Source: Rachycentron canadum (taxonomy: Eukaryota; Chordata; Actinopteri; Carangiformes; Rachycentridae). From it: a DNA stretch of 64,000 nt. Both the position numbers and the translations under genes were made by a program. The stretch lies in NCBI GenBank assembly GCA_038496675.1, contig CM076658.1, positions 10,808,974-10,872,973 of the forward strand, in the 5' to 3' direction. This document shows, piece by piece, positions 1 to 14,450 of the stretch; position 1 is the stretch's first letter, and every line of letters begins with the position of its first letter. The notes below the pieces were generated by a model, which was not told the origin of the DNA, searched no databases, and saw nothing but the letters and a program-made list of their open reading frames with translations.

Positions 1-960
1 AGCGTGATCCGCAACAGCACTGTCTCCTCCTGACTTGAAAAAGATGTGACCTGAAAGGGCCCTGTTTGTGTTTCCTCATTCAGTTGAGAGAGGGGAGAGA
101 CACAAATCTCACAGTGAAAAAGCAGCCCTGCCTGAACAATAACAGTATACTCAAGACAAGAGACAGTGACAAAGAGCAGGATTTTCTACAGAGCAATAGC
201 AACTGAACAAAACTCTAGGGCAAGATTATACATTTATATTCAAAGCGTAGTCTTCTTTAATATGTTTTCACAGGCAAAAGAATACACAGTCATATATAGT
301 ATTATTTTACACATACATTTTTACCTATATTTCCATTATTTCAAACAAAACAAATCTGACTTCACTGTAAAGCTGTTGAATCAAGTGTTGTGATGTATGA
401 GTGGACTATCACAGATTGCCCATGTACTGTGGCAGCCTGAATTTAAATTCAGCTTCTGCTGCACTGTTGCACATTTCCTTCTTCTGGCTATCTCATAAAA
501 CCATACTGACAACTGGAGGAAGGCAGCTAACCATTTGCCTGCTAATGTCCAAATGTTCAGTTTGTTCTGACATGTAGCCGTTATGATCATACCATTCAAT
601 CGTGAAATTATAAAGAATCATTCTCCTACCACATTGAAGGCTTTATGGTTAAATGTTTATATCAGGCTTAGAGAGGAAGTGATAACAGCTAAGCAAAGAA
701 AAAGGTACAGCATAACAGCACATTTCATTCCAGGTGGAAGAGCAATGTGCTATGCAAAGAATGGGCTACCATGGTAGATGCAACCACAAAAACTATAAGA
801 TCAAAAAAATTAAACATGGACAAACAAAAATTGGTGCAAATGCATGAAAAACACATAACAACAATAATAAAATAATACTAACAACTGATTAGTAAAACAT
901 TATTAAACCCGCTAAATCAATTACATTAAATAAAATAATAATCAGGCACAGCTAAAGAGA
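1..960. other. Intergenic, nothing recognised
   Basis: AT-rich non-coding sequence. Short open frames occur on both strands but none resembles a known protein, and none has splice signals or codon bias that would support a gene. The last 200 bases are A-rich and lead into the LINE relic. Confidence 0.6.
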
Positions 961-974
961 AATGTTCTGTTCTG

Positions 975-2375
975 TTCAGATCAAATCAAATTTTCTTTAT
1001 ATAGCACCAAATCATAACAAAGTTACCTCAAGGCACTTTACATATAGAGCAGGTCTAGACCAAACTCTTTATAGAATTATTTGAATGGGGCCAACAAATC
1101 CCACCATGAGCAAGCAATTGGCGACAGCGGCAACTTCCTTTTAAGAGGAAGAAACATCGAGCAGTTGGGTTGAGAGAGAGAGATAGAACAAGAGCAGGAG
1201 AAAAGAGAAGACAATGGAATACAAGCAAAACATACAGATGTAGAGTATTAATGATAATGGAAATGACCGATGCTAATAATAATAGCAGTAAATTACAACA
1301 GTAAGTTAAAATAATAGAGGGAGCAATAATAGTAGTGTTAGTAATGACAGTAAAAATAACTAAAAAAAAAAATAAATAAAATAAAAAAAATAATAATTAA
1401 TAATGATTATTGCAGCAGCAGGTGTTGCAGGAACATGGGGGCAGTGGTGATACCTGCAGAAGAGAGACAGAAGGGAAAAGCACAAATTACAGGAGTGGGA
1501 AGACACAAAGTTAATGACATGTAGCTGTGTGATATAAATGCAGTTGTTCATTTTTAAAAGATGATGGTGGAGGAGCACCCATAAGATTAGGCGGCATATT
1601 CCAGTGGCTTGGATCATAAAAGCCTTTTAACACAGTTTAACCAGATCAACAGTTTGTGGAGACCCCGGGAATAACCAGGGGTCTCGGGTTCATACCTAAC
1701 AAGCAAGGCAGAGAGATACTGAGGTCTCTGACCACATATGGGCTTAAAAATGAGCATTAAAATTTTAACACCAATTTTAAATTTTTACTGAAGCCAGTGT
1801 AATAGCCTCACCACAGGTGTGGTTGTATTTCCTTTTTCTACAGTTAAAACTCTGGCAGCTTCCTTCAGGAGTAGCTGCCGAAGATCAAGATGCTTTTAGG
1901 ATATTCCTGTGAGCAGTCTACTGCAGTAGTCTTGCTAACTGGAAATTAAAGCATGGGCTAGTTTTTATGCATTCTTCTGGAATAAAGAGCTCCTTACAAT
2001 AATTCAATGATAAAATCTGTTCATATGCTGTTAATGTGCCTCTGGAAAGACAACGTCCAGGATCACTACAAGATCTCCAGCCTGTGTGATGCCCCCCAGG
2101 CAGAGTTTTGATGCCATCTTGTCTTTTAGTTTTTGTCCCAATAACCATGATTGCAATCTTGTTACTATTTATCTGTAAGAAATGACAGGACACTCATTTA
2201 TCAATAATTTTGATGCATTCTAAAGGGGCACGGGTAAGTAAGTTATTGTGTGTCGTTACTGTGGGAGTTGGCTCAAAGACGACATGTAAATTAAAACAAT
2301 ATGAGCCTAGAAATGACTCCTGGGGAACACCACATATAGCAAAATGTTTTTTGGAACAACAAATATATAATAAAT
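975..2375 (-). mobile_element. Degenerate L2/Rex-type LINE relic (3' part)
   Basis: Read on the minus strand, 2331-2302 encodes GVPQESFLGS, a decayed copy of the reverse-transcriptase motif GVPQGSxLGP. Toward lower coordinates follow phrases typical of a very common fish non-LTR element: a 'gcatgggctagttttt' segment near 1950, 'gccagtgtaatagc' near 1793, 'acaaattacaggagtggga' near 1482, and 'ctttatatagcaccaaatca' near 994, which is the usual 3' terminal region. The order is that of an element inserted in minus orientation. The reading frame is broken by many stops and small deletions, so this is a dead, 5'-truncated copy. Family assignment is from memory of fish repeats; the RT motif is seen directly. 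Confidence 0.75.
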
Positions 2376-5300
2376 ACAAGAGTATCAGTATGTACATTTT
2401 TATTAGTTCATGACGATCAAGATTATGAATTGGATGATCACTTTTTTCTGTATACTGACATTATCGAACTTGCTGTGGACAGTCAAGACTGACTGCAGTG
2501 CTGCGTATCTGCATAATAATAAACCTAAACCACAACCCTCTAAAAGAAGTGGAGCACACAGCAGCAAATACCAGCTGGCACCAAGGCCTCTTATCTAACT
2601 ATTGTGCTCAAAGGTACAGTACATGTAGAATTATAAAAGTTAAATGGATTCTGAGAGCAGTGCACCTTTGGTGTGAGAAACTGATTTGCTTTGCTGTCTT
2701 CTTTCGTTATTAGTTTTCCCATTTTAACAGTAACATTTTTTATATTTACATTATTTTGGCAAAACATGTAATTTGTTAATTTCCTCATGTTGTGCTGTCA
2801 TGTTTAAATACAGCTAAATACAGCTAACCCGAACCCCATTAGCAAGAGCAATACAGATGTAAAATTTTTTGTGAGCAATATTTTCACCCCAGCAAAGTGT
2901 CAGATAAATGATGCAACACCCACTGAACAGATAAGGATTTGGTATCTTGCTCAAGGGCACTGCAGTAGAATAAATACTTGGGGTGACAAGAAAACCTACC
3001 GTGACCCTTGTCACCACGCACACTGTTGGCATCTGGTTCAGAAACTTAACAGCACAGGACACGGTTTTAGAAAATGCAGTATAAACCCTGACATGTTGGG
3101 CACAGGCTATTGTCCATTTAAATCATTGTTTAAGACGTCTCGTAAAAAAAAAAAAAAAATGCAAACCTGCTAGTTATCCTTTTTATCTCTTTTCTTATTC
3201 ATGAGTCGCTGTTCATAAGCCATTCTTACTTAAGTTCACTTGGGAAGAATTATAAAGTAACACAGGCACCACTATACACAGTTTTATTGGTCATCCCATG
3301 TTTCAGTGCATCGTAGAACACTCAGAGAGATTTTTATGTTGGCTACACAGCAAACACTAAAAGAAAAACTTTCCTCTCTGTTGCTTCGCGGCTGGTCAGA
3401 CACTATTATATTTAAACTTGAGGATAACTTTTTAAGCAGAGTATAGTTCAAGGCACAACAGGACTCTCGTGTCATCAACTCTCGTGACAGGCTCAGGGTG
3501 TACTGTGGTTCCTAAAAGCACTTTTCCGTGTTTCTGTCTCTCTTCACTTTGAGTACGCTTGTGGGATTTACAGCAAGCTACAATGGATCCAGACAGATGG
3601 CAAGGTGGGGGTGTTGGGTAACCATCTTCTGAACCCCAGGGAGGACTGCCAAATACAAGCTGTCAGACAAATGTCTTCACCCTGACTTTTTTTGTTCTAA
3701 TATAATGAGACTGGGACTTTGACATTCATTTTCACAATTGTTAAGACATCCAGAACAACTGTGAATACGGGGTTAATACAAAATTGTTGGGCTTTGTTAA
3801 GAAGTTTATGCACACACTCCCCTATTAATTATATTGTTGCTGTTCCAACAGCATCTTCATATCCTCTACGAATGCATCAGTGTAACAAGGCCATCAGGAA
3901 TTTCCATAAAATGAAGTAGCAAATAGGTCATGAATATCATTAATATTCAAAAAGAAGCACATCAAAGAGTGGTAAGCCAATGCCTCAGCATTAACTACAG
4001 TTGACCATTCATATCTTTCCTCATTAACCGCACTGGGAAGCATTATTTGCTGATGGCTGTGTACTGTACACTGGTGGCAAGTGCATCAAAACAACTCTTT
4101 CAAGTACCTCAAGTATCATGCAGCTACACAACTCCTAACAAGCCAAAAGAGTGAGACGACTCTGTCAGAGCTCTGTATGTGTCAGCTCTGCTAATCCTGA
4201 TGAAGCGCATTGCAATTTATGTAAGACACTACTTCAGTTGTTCTCAGTTGACTGGATAATTGACAGGCTATTGCTGGCCAACTGCCAAGATTTTCAAGAT
4301 TTCCCTAAAGACATGTCAAATTTGTCTAGTCAACCACTAAAGGACTTCAGCACTTTTGACAAGGATTGTTTCATTTTTCTACAAACAAAAACTTATGCCT
4401 TTAGAGTAATTTGAAAGATGCCAAAACATCATAAAATCAACAAATAGTGGTTTACATAGTTCTTCTGAATTCTCTCACAGTTTGTGCCTATGCTTAAACC
4501 TTATTTTTGCTGTCTACAAATAGGCATGTCATAGTGAATCTTGTAGGACTAGGAAATGAGCATTCATAAAGCTGACACAAGCAGGACAATTTAGTGAACA
4601 TTTAATATGCAGCAGATTAGCTGTTTAATGTTATATGTTTTATATAATGTTTTAGTCAGATAATACACATTAATATCTGCTTGAAATGTATCTGTGGACA
4701 AATTAATGTGATTGAGAATTTTGTGCATAATCAGTCTGTATCCACACTTATATATTCCCATTTACATCAAAGGCTGAAGTAAAATCTACTGTATATCTAG
4801 ATTACGGTAAATGTAATATTTAGCAAACCCTGTTTTTTGTTTTTTTTTTTCTATTATGCATTCTTCAAAAATAAGGCTCTAGCACAGCACCACAATTATA
4901 GCTGAGGTTAGCAGTAAAAAAGGTTCAGGACACACTTCAATCCCTGATGAATCCTGAACACAGCTGGATCTGCCTCTGCAGCATCAGCTACAGCAGCACA
5001 GGTGACTTCAGGCCTGACACACTCAATACAGATTACTTAACACAACACAGTGTTCAGACATGCCTACTTAGAATATGAAATAAAATCCCCTCCTAGTTAG
5101 TAGTACTAGTGGCCTAGCTGTGTTTCAATATAACATAGAAAAAACAAGATACCTGTCACTGTATTTTTGTGTTTGAATGTGAGATTACCACCGCAGGCAT
5201 AGGCCCCTGAAAATTCAGCAGATTCTTGTGGTGACAGACTCAGGTGCAAAGTAAGTGAGCACCTCTCTGGAAAGCATGAAAGCTGATATGTTCATCTACT

Positions 5301-8300
5301 TGGTAACACCAAAGCCACCTACTGCAGCTGAGCTCACTGAGTGTTTGAAAAACCTTCTCAGAGGTGTTTTATGATGATAGTAAATGCAGCATTTCTGCAC
5401 TGCAAACTAATTGCAACACATTTAAAGTGATGTCGAAATTAATTCAAGGTCTTTTAAAACTGTGGTCAAAAATCAATTTCCACACTGCTTTACAATATGA
5501 AACTCATAAGAATGTGAGCTAAATTATTCAAAGACACTATTTTAGATTTCACAATGTCTGTTAATAATTCATCACATATCCTGCATATTTGAGAATACCT
5601 GAGTTTGTGGGGAGTTTTACATGCATATTTATAGTATATTTTGAGTCAGATTCTGTTTTTTTTTTTTTTTTTTTTTTTGGTTCTGTGTCCTGTTAAATGT
5701 CACGCAAGAAAATAGTCTATACTATTAAAAGATGGCCACCAATTCCTAGAAGATTCTAAACTCTTATGAACATATTACATCACATTTCATCCCCTTTAAA
5801 CTGAGTGCTTGATTTCAATCTTGATGACTTCTTTTTTCCACAGGGAGAATTCTCCCACTGGTTATAACACAGTTAAACTCCTCACCTAGCCACTGGCTAC
5901 TAGATCAAAGCAACATCCACTCACAGGAAAACAGTCAAGCAGGGAAGAGGCTGGTTGCTATAGCAACCTGTAGCACTTCTTGTATGGTATCACACTACAA
6001 TTTTATTATTAGGACAGGAGCAATATTAACTACATTAATCAACGTAAGCTCTTGCTCACACCTGCTGTGATGACTGCAGAAGGCAGCCGGAGCTGTTGTT
6101 TATGGACTCTTGCTTATTTACGGATATCACAGACACTATAATTAACTTAAATATGCCAAACTAACAATACAATTTTTTTGTGCTTGACTTTATGGCAAGA
6201 ACATTTTCATTGGGCTGTATACAATATGGTTCAGATTATTAATCTTTGAACATGAGATTTTGTTCATGCATGTATGTATAAATCACATTTACTCTACATA
6301 TATGTCCTTCTGCCCCTCCCAGGAGACTGAATTTCTATGGCACAGGAAGATGGCAATATTAAATATTAACACTTGGATTTACCACACTCAGAATAAGAGC
6401 GTCCTTGGAAGTCTGACATCTCCTGTATAATTAAGTTGTCTGGATTAAAGCAGGAATGGAGTGTAATCAGCAGCAGGATATGTTGATGAGCATTAAGGCA
6501 CAAAGACAGAAATTATTAAAAACTCCCTCTGATCAGAAGGTGCCATAATGCATCAATTCTCAAGAATGAGGTCAACCACTTTGGGTTTCCATCATTGTCA
6601 AATACATTAAATATGTGGGTTTGACAGCAGCTGTGGAAACCTGCATTGGCTTAGAGAGTGAGGGAACAAAACAATGAAAAATGTCCTTCATCCTCACAGA
6701 CTGTCATTCATTCATTTATTATTTCTGGGAAAGTAAAAGAATACATCCATGCACTGCAAAACAGCCCTGGAATCTCAGTTTCTTATACACTTGACATTTC
6801 TGGGCATCTTTAAATAGCTCCTATTTTTCAATCTCTCCTTTGGATGTACGGTTTCCCTGCTGCTTGTGTGGTTGTTCCCTGACATTTGTCCCTCCCTTTC
6901 AGTAGACCTTCTTATTTACTGTCCACTTTGCCCTTTTGATGACTGTACACCAATTTGAAATGTTCCTTTCACTATGACAGCACTTTTGCACCGACTGCAG
7001 TCGGGAAAAATACCCTGCTCGCACGCAACTCAATCAAAATAACCATTGGTCCTTATATGTCATAAGGTGAGTGTGAAAGAAAGTATAGTTTACCTGTTTG
7101 ATTTATCTGGGTTGACTCCATAAAGGAATAACACAGACATTACAATACACCATCATGATTTCCATGATTCCCCCCCTCCTCCATATTGCCATGGTCATGA
7201 AATGGAAATGTTACATTAATGTGCAGCAGAGCACAATGTTTTGCAGTGTCAAGGCAATGTGAATGTACTGTAAAACTCATCAATGATTTATAAATAGAAG
7301 TTGTAACATTGGAAAGATTTTAAATTTCTCTAGCTCTTTCATCAACTGACGTTGGCCTGCCAACATCATGCAGCATGCATCTTCAGGATATGATGCGGTA
7401 CGGACAGAATTCATTTACACAAAACAGCAGTGGGTGTAGTGGTTTCAGACATATGTGCGTGCATATGTGTTTGTCAGTGTGCTACTTGTGTGTCTGCCTC
7501 TGTAAGTACTCCCCCTTCATGTCTCAATATCTGATCCCTGCGTGTTTGAGATAATGTAATTAATCATTATGCAGTCGTTAACACATCACTTTACATTTGT
7601 CTACTGGGGTAACTCAGGTCTAATAACGTACTAAAATATGAATTCATATAATGCAAGAAGCTCTGTGGTGCACTTTCATCAAAAAAAAAATACATAATAG
7701 TTTCTTGATTTTATGGAATACGACAAATTCTTATTATGCTTTTACAGCATTTTGTAATTCTATTTTACAACAAAAGTTCAACTTTGAGACCAAAGAGCTG
7801 AGGCTGAGGATATATAATAGAGAAACTGGTTTTATATCAAAGCATCACAGACATGTAGGATTAAACTTTCATATTTGGATGTTTGTTCCATTTCCTGATG
7901 TTGCAATTGCTACATCACCTTTGTGTGACATTTCTGTTGCTATTTATGAGAGCACTAAAAATTACAGTCAAGCATAACATAAATACATTGTTGTTTTGCC
8001 AGCCAGAAGAACCACATGTCCTAAAGTAGAACACACAGCTGCCAATATTAAATATAGTCACATATTGATATTAAGCAGGAAGCTAAATATTTGCTTAAAC
8101 GGAATCTAGTCCAAACAAACAAGATAAATATAAGTAAGATAAGAAAAAGTCCATATTACTTTCTCTGTTACATTAATTAATGTTCCATTAACATTTTATG
8201 GTAAATCTCAGTATATACTTATGTGTGAGCACAGGATAATCATATATGAGGATGTATTGGGAAGAAACCAACAACATTCCCATGATCATTGAATCTGACA

Positions 8301-11300
8301 TTTGTGATAAATTAGTTGAAGAGGGAGCTAACATGACGTTTTTATATGCATTTTCTAGGATGCATTTTAAAAAGCTAATTAATACATGAAAGACCAAAAA
8401 ATATTTCAGTACTGTTGCCACTGGAATAGCATAACATTGAAATGTCAATAAAGCTCAAGAGTTGCAACATTTAAAACATAATGTGGAGATTAACCGGCAA
8501 GAAAACTCATTACAAGAAATTGCCTGAATATATAAATTCAATCTTGTTAATGTTTTTAAAGATAATAGTTTCTTTAATAATTTTATTTTTCCTTGATATT
8601 ATCTTTCCAAGCTTGAAAACAGATCCTTGTTGAGGCATACGGCATTATTAATAAATTGTTAATTAGTGTGCTGTTTAATTAGGTCCTCAGAATGTTTAAA
8701 GGACCACCATGCCATCTGTAGCTTTGAGGCAATGACCCAATCCTCTTACAATTTCATTTGAAACCCTGAAAGCTCTATGTTCCAATGTAAGGCTTTTTTC
8801 CTGGGATTTTGCTAAATGTGTCCAAAATTAGAATATTACTGATATACGTATCAAAATTGCAACTCCTGTTCTGTCAGATGCAACTGTGTCTCATCTTCAC
8901 CCATCTTGCAGCAAACCTCCTGTACCCTGACATGTGTCAGACCAAAGTTTCAAAACAGTGACTCAGCTGTTATTGAAAGTTTTTGAGTCCTAATAATTAA
9001 ATGAGAATACATAAACCCACATGATATCAATGTAAAGAGTATATCAGTCCATCTGATGCTCTAAGCTTGCAAGCTCTTGTTTTCTTATATCCCTTGGGAT
9101 TGTTTTCAGTGTCAAAGGCAATCAATACACTTAATAGTGTATTTTGCTTATATGCCCTTTTTCTTATTTTGCTTTTTTGCAGTGTTTGCAGCATTTGTCT
9201 AACTGTCAGTTTGAAGGTCACACACAAGCATCTTCCATAAATACATGACCTAATTGTTAATTGTTTTTCACACTTCAAAATTGTGCTAATCAATATTTTA
9301 TTCTAAAACAATGCAATGTGAAAGGTATTAGATATCACCCAACTCTGCAGTTTCCCTTGTTTTAGTGTTTTAGTGTCTTTCTGCTTATTGTTTTGGCAGC
9401 TGTGCTCTATCTTCCCAGTAACAAACAGCAGACAAAGAAAAACAGTACAGCTGGTGAACATTGTGGCCCATTTAGCAGCTAAAGAGGATGGTATTTCTCT
9501 CAGGAGTTGGTGGAGACCAGTGATTTTGCCAACACATTTGGCTAATATACAGTGATTTTATGTAAATGCTAGATTTTAGTCCTGGTTGACTTTGTGACCC
9601 CTGTGGTTACTGGTTGTAATAGCAAGCGTGTTTTAATTATACAGTCATTCAAACCAGTTGTAGCCCACATCATCATTTAAATAAAGAAGACAATAATGTC
9701 GCCTCACACCGATTAATGTGTTACAGATTTTGTTCAAAATGCACATCCATCATTTCCTGTGAATCTCCTGTGTGTCAGTGGTTAATTTGAATTCTGCAGC
9801 AGGGCGAACCCCATCAGTGACAGTGAAACGACAATACAGAAGCAATTACAGTGTACAGAATGGCTTTTGCTGAAAAAAATGCCAGCTGTATATAGAATCA
9901 ATAATGGGATTTGATATAGGAAAAATATTTAAATATAACTTTACGGCATGTTGTTGCACAGTCATGCAATAAAACAAAAGTGACCTTCACAGGCTTTCCG
10001 ATATGCCAACTGGAATTCACATGTCAGAGTACAGAGTGTCATCATGGCATGACCTCTCTGCATATGCCATAATGAAACCGTATTACAGTGACTGTGCTGT
10101 ACACACATCAGTCCTGCATTCAGCTGTAACAATGTGTGTGACCAAATGATGAGGTTAGAGGGACAGCAATGTGGTTATGCAACACAATGCTGCTTGCACA
10201 AGTGTCATCTTGAACTTTTCAAGCAGGGAGGGGGACACATCATGTTAATTAGCTTGAAAACACAGAACAGTTTTTTCTCTATACCTTCATTATTTACAAG
10301 CTTCCTAAAAATAGTCTCCGCAGTTTGAGTGGGGGAATTTTTAATTACAACAGCTTTAATTACTCAAATTTTCTCTCTCTTGCAAATGTTTATTTCTTTT
10401 GAACTTTTGAACTGAGTTGCCAGACTGCATATTATCATTATTACTGTTCTTTATGTTCAACTTTCTCCCATTAATGGGCCTCCTAGTCATGGATCTTTTC
10501 ATCAGCCGGTTGCTAATGCAGCTATGCATGAATTGATAGTGTGAATTCATTATATCCATCCTAAATCTTTAGTATCCTGCTGCTATATCATATCAAATGC
10601 AGTGATAGAATATCACCATCCCTGGTTTGATGGACATAACCTATATTCTCCACATTTGTTTAATCACGGGCACAAAGGATACAATAGTAATAATCAAAGT
10701 CCAGCCAAACCCACTGTGTTCTATAGGTGAAAAGGTCTATCCTCTGATAAATGAGGAACCAAGCAAATCATGAACTTGGTTAAGTTAATAAAGGTCTATC
10801 AATAGCTGCTAAAACAAGTGCTGAATCCAAACACTCCCTATCAGTCATGTCCCTGCAGCAGTTGGTTTAGCAGAGTGTGTGTGTTTGGAATCTTAAAGGC
10901 AGGGATCCAGACACATTATTGGATGCTACTGAAGGGGTCAAAAAGGAAGTGCCTCTGAGAGGGAGTGATAAAGAAACCTTCAGGGCACTGGCAGCAGTTA
11001 CTACCATCACGCTGCAAAATTGTGATGCGGATCATTTGTCGTAGTCTCTCCAGAGAAAATCACTTGCATATATGCGGATAATCCGTACCTGTCTTCTTCA
11101 CTTGTGACTGTCAGGGATCCAAGTCACAGAGAAGTATATGAAGTGGATTTTTCTGTGACAAGTAGCAGTAAGAGTGTTGCATCAGTGCTTAAAGAATATG
11201 TGACATTTGGATTTGTCTGTTTCATACAGTAAGATAAATTAGGGAATTATGGCAGACAGACAGTAGTATCTTTGCGTTGAGATAACTTAAGAAATGTAGA

Positions 11301-13930
11301 TGCAAGCTTAGGCAACATTCAGACTGCGCTGGATTAACTTCCTGGCTGAGAAAAGCAAAAGAATTGAAATGCAAATAAGACGGGGATTACTGAGAGAGCA
11401 TTCACTCTACCAGAGCCTCCTCTATTAACTGGTGAAACACTGGTCACATTTGAAAAAAAAAAAAAAAAAGGTATCTAAGCCTGATGATTATTCACTCTTT
11501 GGTCACTTTTTGTTGATAGCCAGTTAATATGTCAATACATGTCTTGTCATCACTGAGACATGAACAAGTAGAAGAATATTTAGCACCTGCTTGGCAGATT
11601 ACTCAGACTACAATATAACAACAGCATAATGATTCAATCTGAGCCGATAATCATCCCCATTACTCCACGCGCGCTAATAAAGTAGTGCTCTGTGGCAGGC
11701 AGTCCCTATTCCCTAAACATGTTTGCCCTTGTTAGCATCAACCTGAAAACATAATAGAGCTGACACAACATCAGTGAGCAAGGTAGTGCGTTCTCCCTAT
11801 GTGGATAAGGGATTTATTTGGCGATCCAATGTGTTGCTTTTGGATCCAAAGAAAATGGTGCTAAATGAGAAAGTGAATCATCTCAACTTCAAAAGCATGC
11901 TTCCTGCACACTCAGACTCAGTGTGAAATTTGTAGCTGCAGGCATGGTACTGACTTGAAAGTGGCAAACTATGATTTTTTTTTTTTTCATCATTTTTTTC
12001 AGATCTGTGAGGGGAAGGAGAGGTATTTATTGACTCCTCTCCACTTTATTAAAATTCACCTACTGTCCTTAAATGTGTTTCTTTCTCTTTTGTCGCAAAT
12101 TCATTCTTGTGAAGTGTTCAACTGACATGTTAAATTGAATTTCCTTTACACTGACCCGTTAATCTGATCACAGAGATGCATAACCTGAATTTACATCGTG
12201 AGTCACATGGAAATATTCAACACAAAAATCAAGGAGTCATGTTGGAATTCCATTATTTCATCATTCAGACATGATGTGTCGTTTCCTGGGTGCAGAGTGC
12301 CCTCTGCTGGTACAATGTAAGCACAGCACGACATCCATTCACTCCTCTGATTCAGCCTTAACTCCACTTTTTCCTGCAGCTTCTTCCTGCTCCTCCTGGG
12401 GGATGATCAAGCGCTCCCATGCATGCTGACAGATGTAGTGTTGATTGAATATGTCTTTGCTACTACTTCTTTTTTCTTCCCTCCCTTTATACTACTTTTC
12501 TCCCAATCAGGAATGTGGTCCTAACCTAATAAACCTAACCCAATAAATAAAGAGATTTGCATTGATGCATCAATTAATTGCTCAACAGAAAAGTTCGGGT
12601 TTCATCTGATCACATGTGAATATCTGCTGGTCTTCTTCATTTCCTGTTGCTGGGACTAATCAAGCAGATCAAAATCTAAGCCAACTTATATTTGGGGAAA
12701 TTTTAATTAGTGTTCTTCATGTTATCAAATGATTAATTGACCTGATTGAGAAATAAATTGGCAGATCAATGATCAATGATCAATGATCATCATGGCAGTG
12801 ACACGGCATTTAGATTTTAAGAAAATTGGCTGTGGTCTGGCCATTAAAGATAGTCCCAATAAAAACGTTTTCCTGATTTTCTTGATTTTTCTTTGGTCAG
12901 CATTTCCTTGTAAGAGGCCTTGAACCCGCTTGTGTTTCCTGCAGTTTCAGGACAGCTGGCAAGATGAAAGCACCAAAACTATCAGTTTCTGGGTCACAAA
13001 GGAAAGAAAGGCCTGGGGAGAAAAACATTTTAAAGGGGAATGTAACACACCTGCCATCTCCCCAGTGTGTCCTTATCCCAAGGTCTCATCTTAACTTTCT
13101 TCAGGGAATAACAATGATATCCTGCTCACAGATGTTCCCAAAAATGATAATTTAACAGTTTTTCTTTTCTTCAAATTTGGTGAATTGTTAGGCATTAGAA
13201 ATCCTAATTTAAAAATGTCAATCAACATTGTGGTGGGAGGAATCTCAGAATTTGAGATGATCACACACTGTTTTAAGAAAATTAAAGCTGAAAAAAAAAA
13301 ATCATATAACATAATAAATCAATTGATTCAATATAATAATACTATATAAGAAATACTATGTGAATTTCAATGCAATAAAAGTTTCACATTTCTCTTCAGG
13401 CTTTGTGCTCTAGCACATTTCATTTCATTTGACATAAAATAAAGTGCCACACACAGCTGGAGTAGGTTTACATCTATCTAGAAGTTTTATATCTTTGTGA
13501 AAGCATTCATTTTTATAATTAATAGTCACTCACATAAAACATGTTTTAAATTAGTTGTCACAAAAAATGTGACAGTGGCATAAATGCAATTTTACAGTTC
13601 GTTTATTAAATAGAATCCCAGTACATAGCAGTGAGGTTATTTTAAAGGTTATTAAGCAATGATGTTTCAGCCTCACTGGCCCTTTGAAATAAACCCGACA
13701 TTGAAAACCTCCTGAAATTGTGGAATTTCTTGTTCAAATGCTTCTTGTGGTCAAAATGTACAACCAACTTTGGCCAGTTTTGGCTTAGAATGTAAAACAT
13801 AAAAAAAAAAAAAAAAGAAAAAAAAGAAAGAAAAAAAAGAAAGAAAACAAAATAGAGGGGAGGGGGGCAGGAATTTAGCTCCCGATTTCCAATAAAGCCT
13901 TCAAGAAAAAACTGATAAGTCAATCACACC
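2376..13930. other. Long intergenic region, no gene recognised
   Basis: About 11.5 kb downstream of fastkd5 without a recognisable exon. It holds homopolymer runs (poly-T at 5658-5678, poly-A near 11453-11469), a short tandem of GATCAAT units at 12773-12797, and a fish-repeat-like phrase 'cttgctcaagggcac' near 2946. Stretches such as 8620-8820 and 11330-11780 have balanced composition and many homeobox-type ATTA/TAAT cores and look like conserved non-coding elements, but conservation cannot be judged from one sequence. Confidence 0.5.
5953..5968. promoter_or_regulatory. Perfect palindromic X-box (RFX-type site)
   Basis: GGTTGCTATAGCAACC is a perfect 16-base palindrome. It contains two RFX half-sites (GTTGC / GCAAC) at the spacing of the classical X-box consensus GTTRCCATGGYAAC-like element. 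It lies in otherwise unremarkable intergenic DNA about 8 kb from the 3' end of fastkd5, so a target gene is not evident. Confidence 0.5.
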
Positions 13931-13948
13931 TTTGTGATAGGCAAGCTC

Positions 13949-13954
13949 TTTATT
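13949..13954 (-). terminator. Likely fastkd5 polyadenylation signal
   Basis: AATAAA on the minus strand about 500 bases after the fastkd5 stop codon. It is the first canonical signal I found reading downstream. Another AATAAA lies further on at 13607-13602 and could serve a longer 3' end. Confidence 0.5.
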
Positions 13955-14450
13955 GGGAACAGATGCTACACTGAAATAATGATTTTTTTTTTTTGCTTCC
14001 TGTTGCTATGAAATTGTGACAGATGATTTTAATTCTTCCTTTGTCAAATTATGTAACACATTTTCAGCCACAATACCGAAAAATAGCTGCATCATTCACT
14101 TATCCTTCCCATCAGTGATACAACATAAATGTTGTTAAACACCATTTTCTCTGTTCATTATTCCATTTAATTATCAAATACATTCATAAAAGGAAATGCA
14201 TTTCAAATGTATACTGTGTGTTCAAAACCTTGACAGTGTGGCGTTAAATTCTTTTTCATTTGTATTCTTCCCATAAATATACATTGAAATATCACAGTTT
14301 AACCATATCCCGAACATGTGCAAAAAGTCAATGGTTGCTGGAGATCATTTGTCCACCTCCTTATACTAAATATTACCCAGATGGTGATGTGCCAACATAG
14401 TTTGTAGAATGTTCTATGTTTTTGTTTGGCTCTTGGAGGTCAGACAATCC
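13955..14450 (-). other. fastkd5: Probable fastkd5 3' untranslated region
   Basis: AT-rich sequence between the TAA stop at 14453-14451 and the AATAAA at 13954. No open frame or splice structure is evident. The extent is inferred from the poly(A) signal only. Confidence 0.5.

Noticed and set aside
2210..2413. A 67-codon plus-strand frame overlapping the LINE relic
   Set aside because: It is antisense to the reverse-transcriptase fragment.
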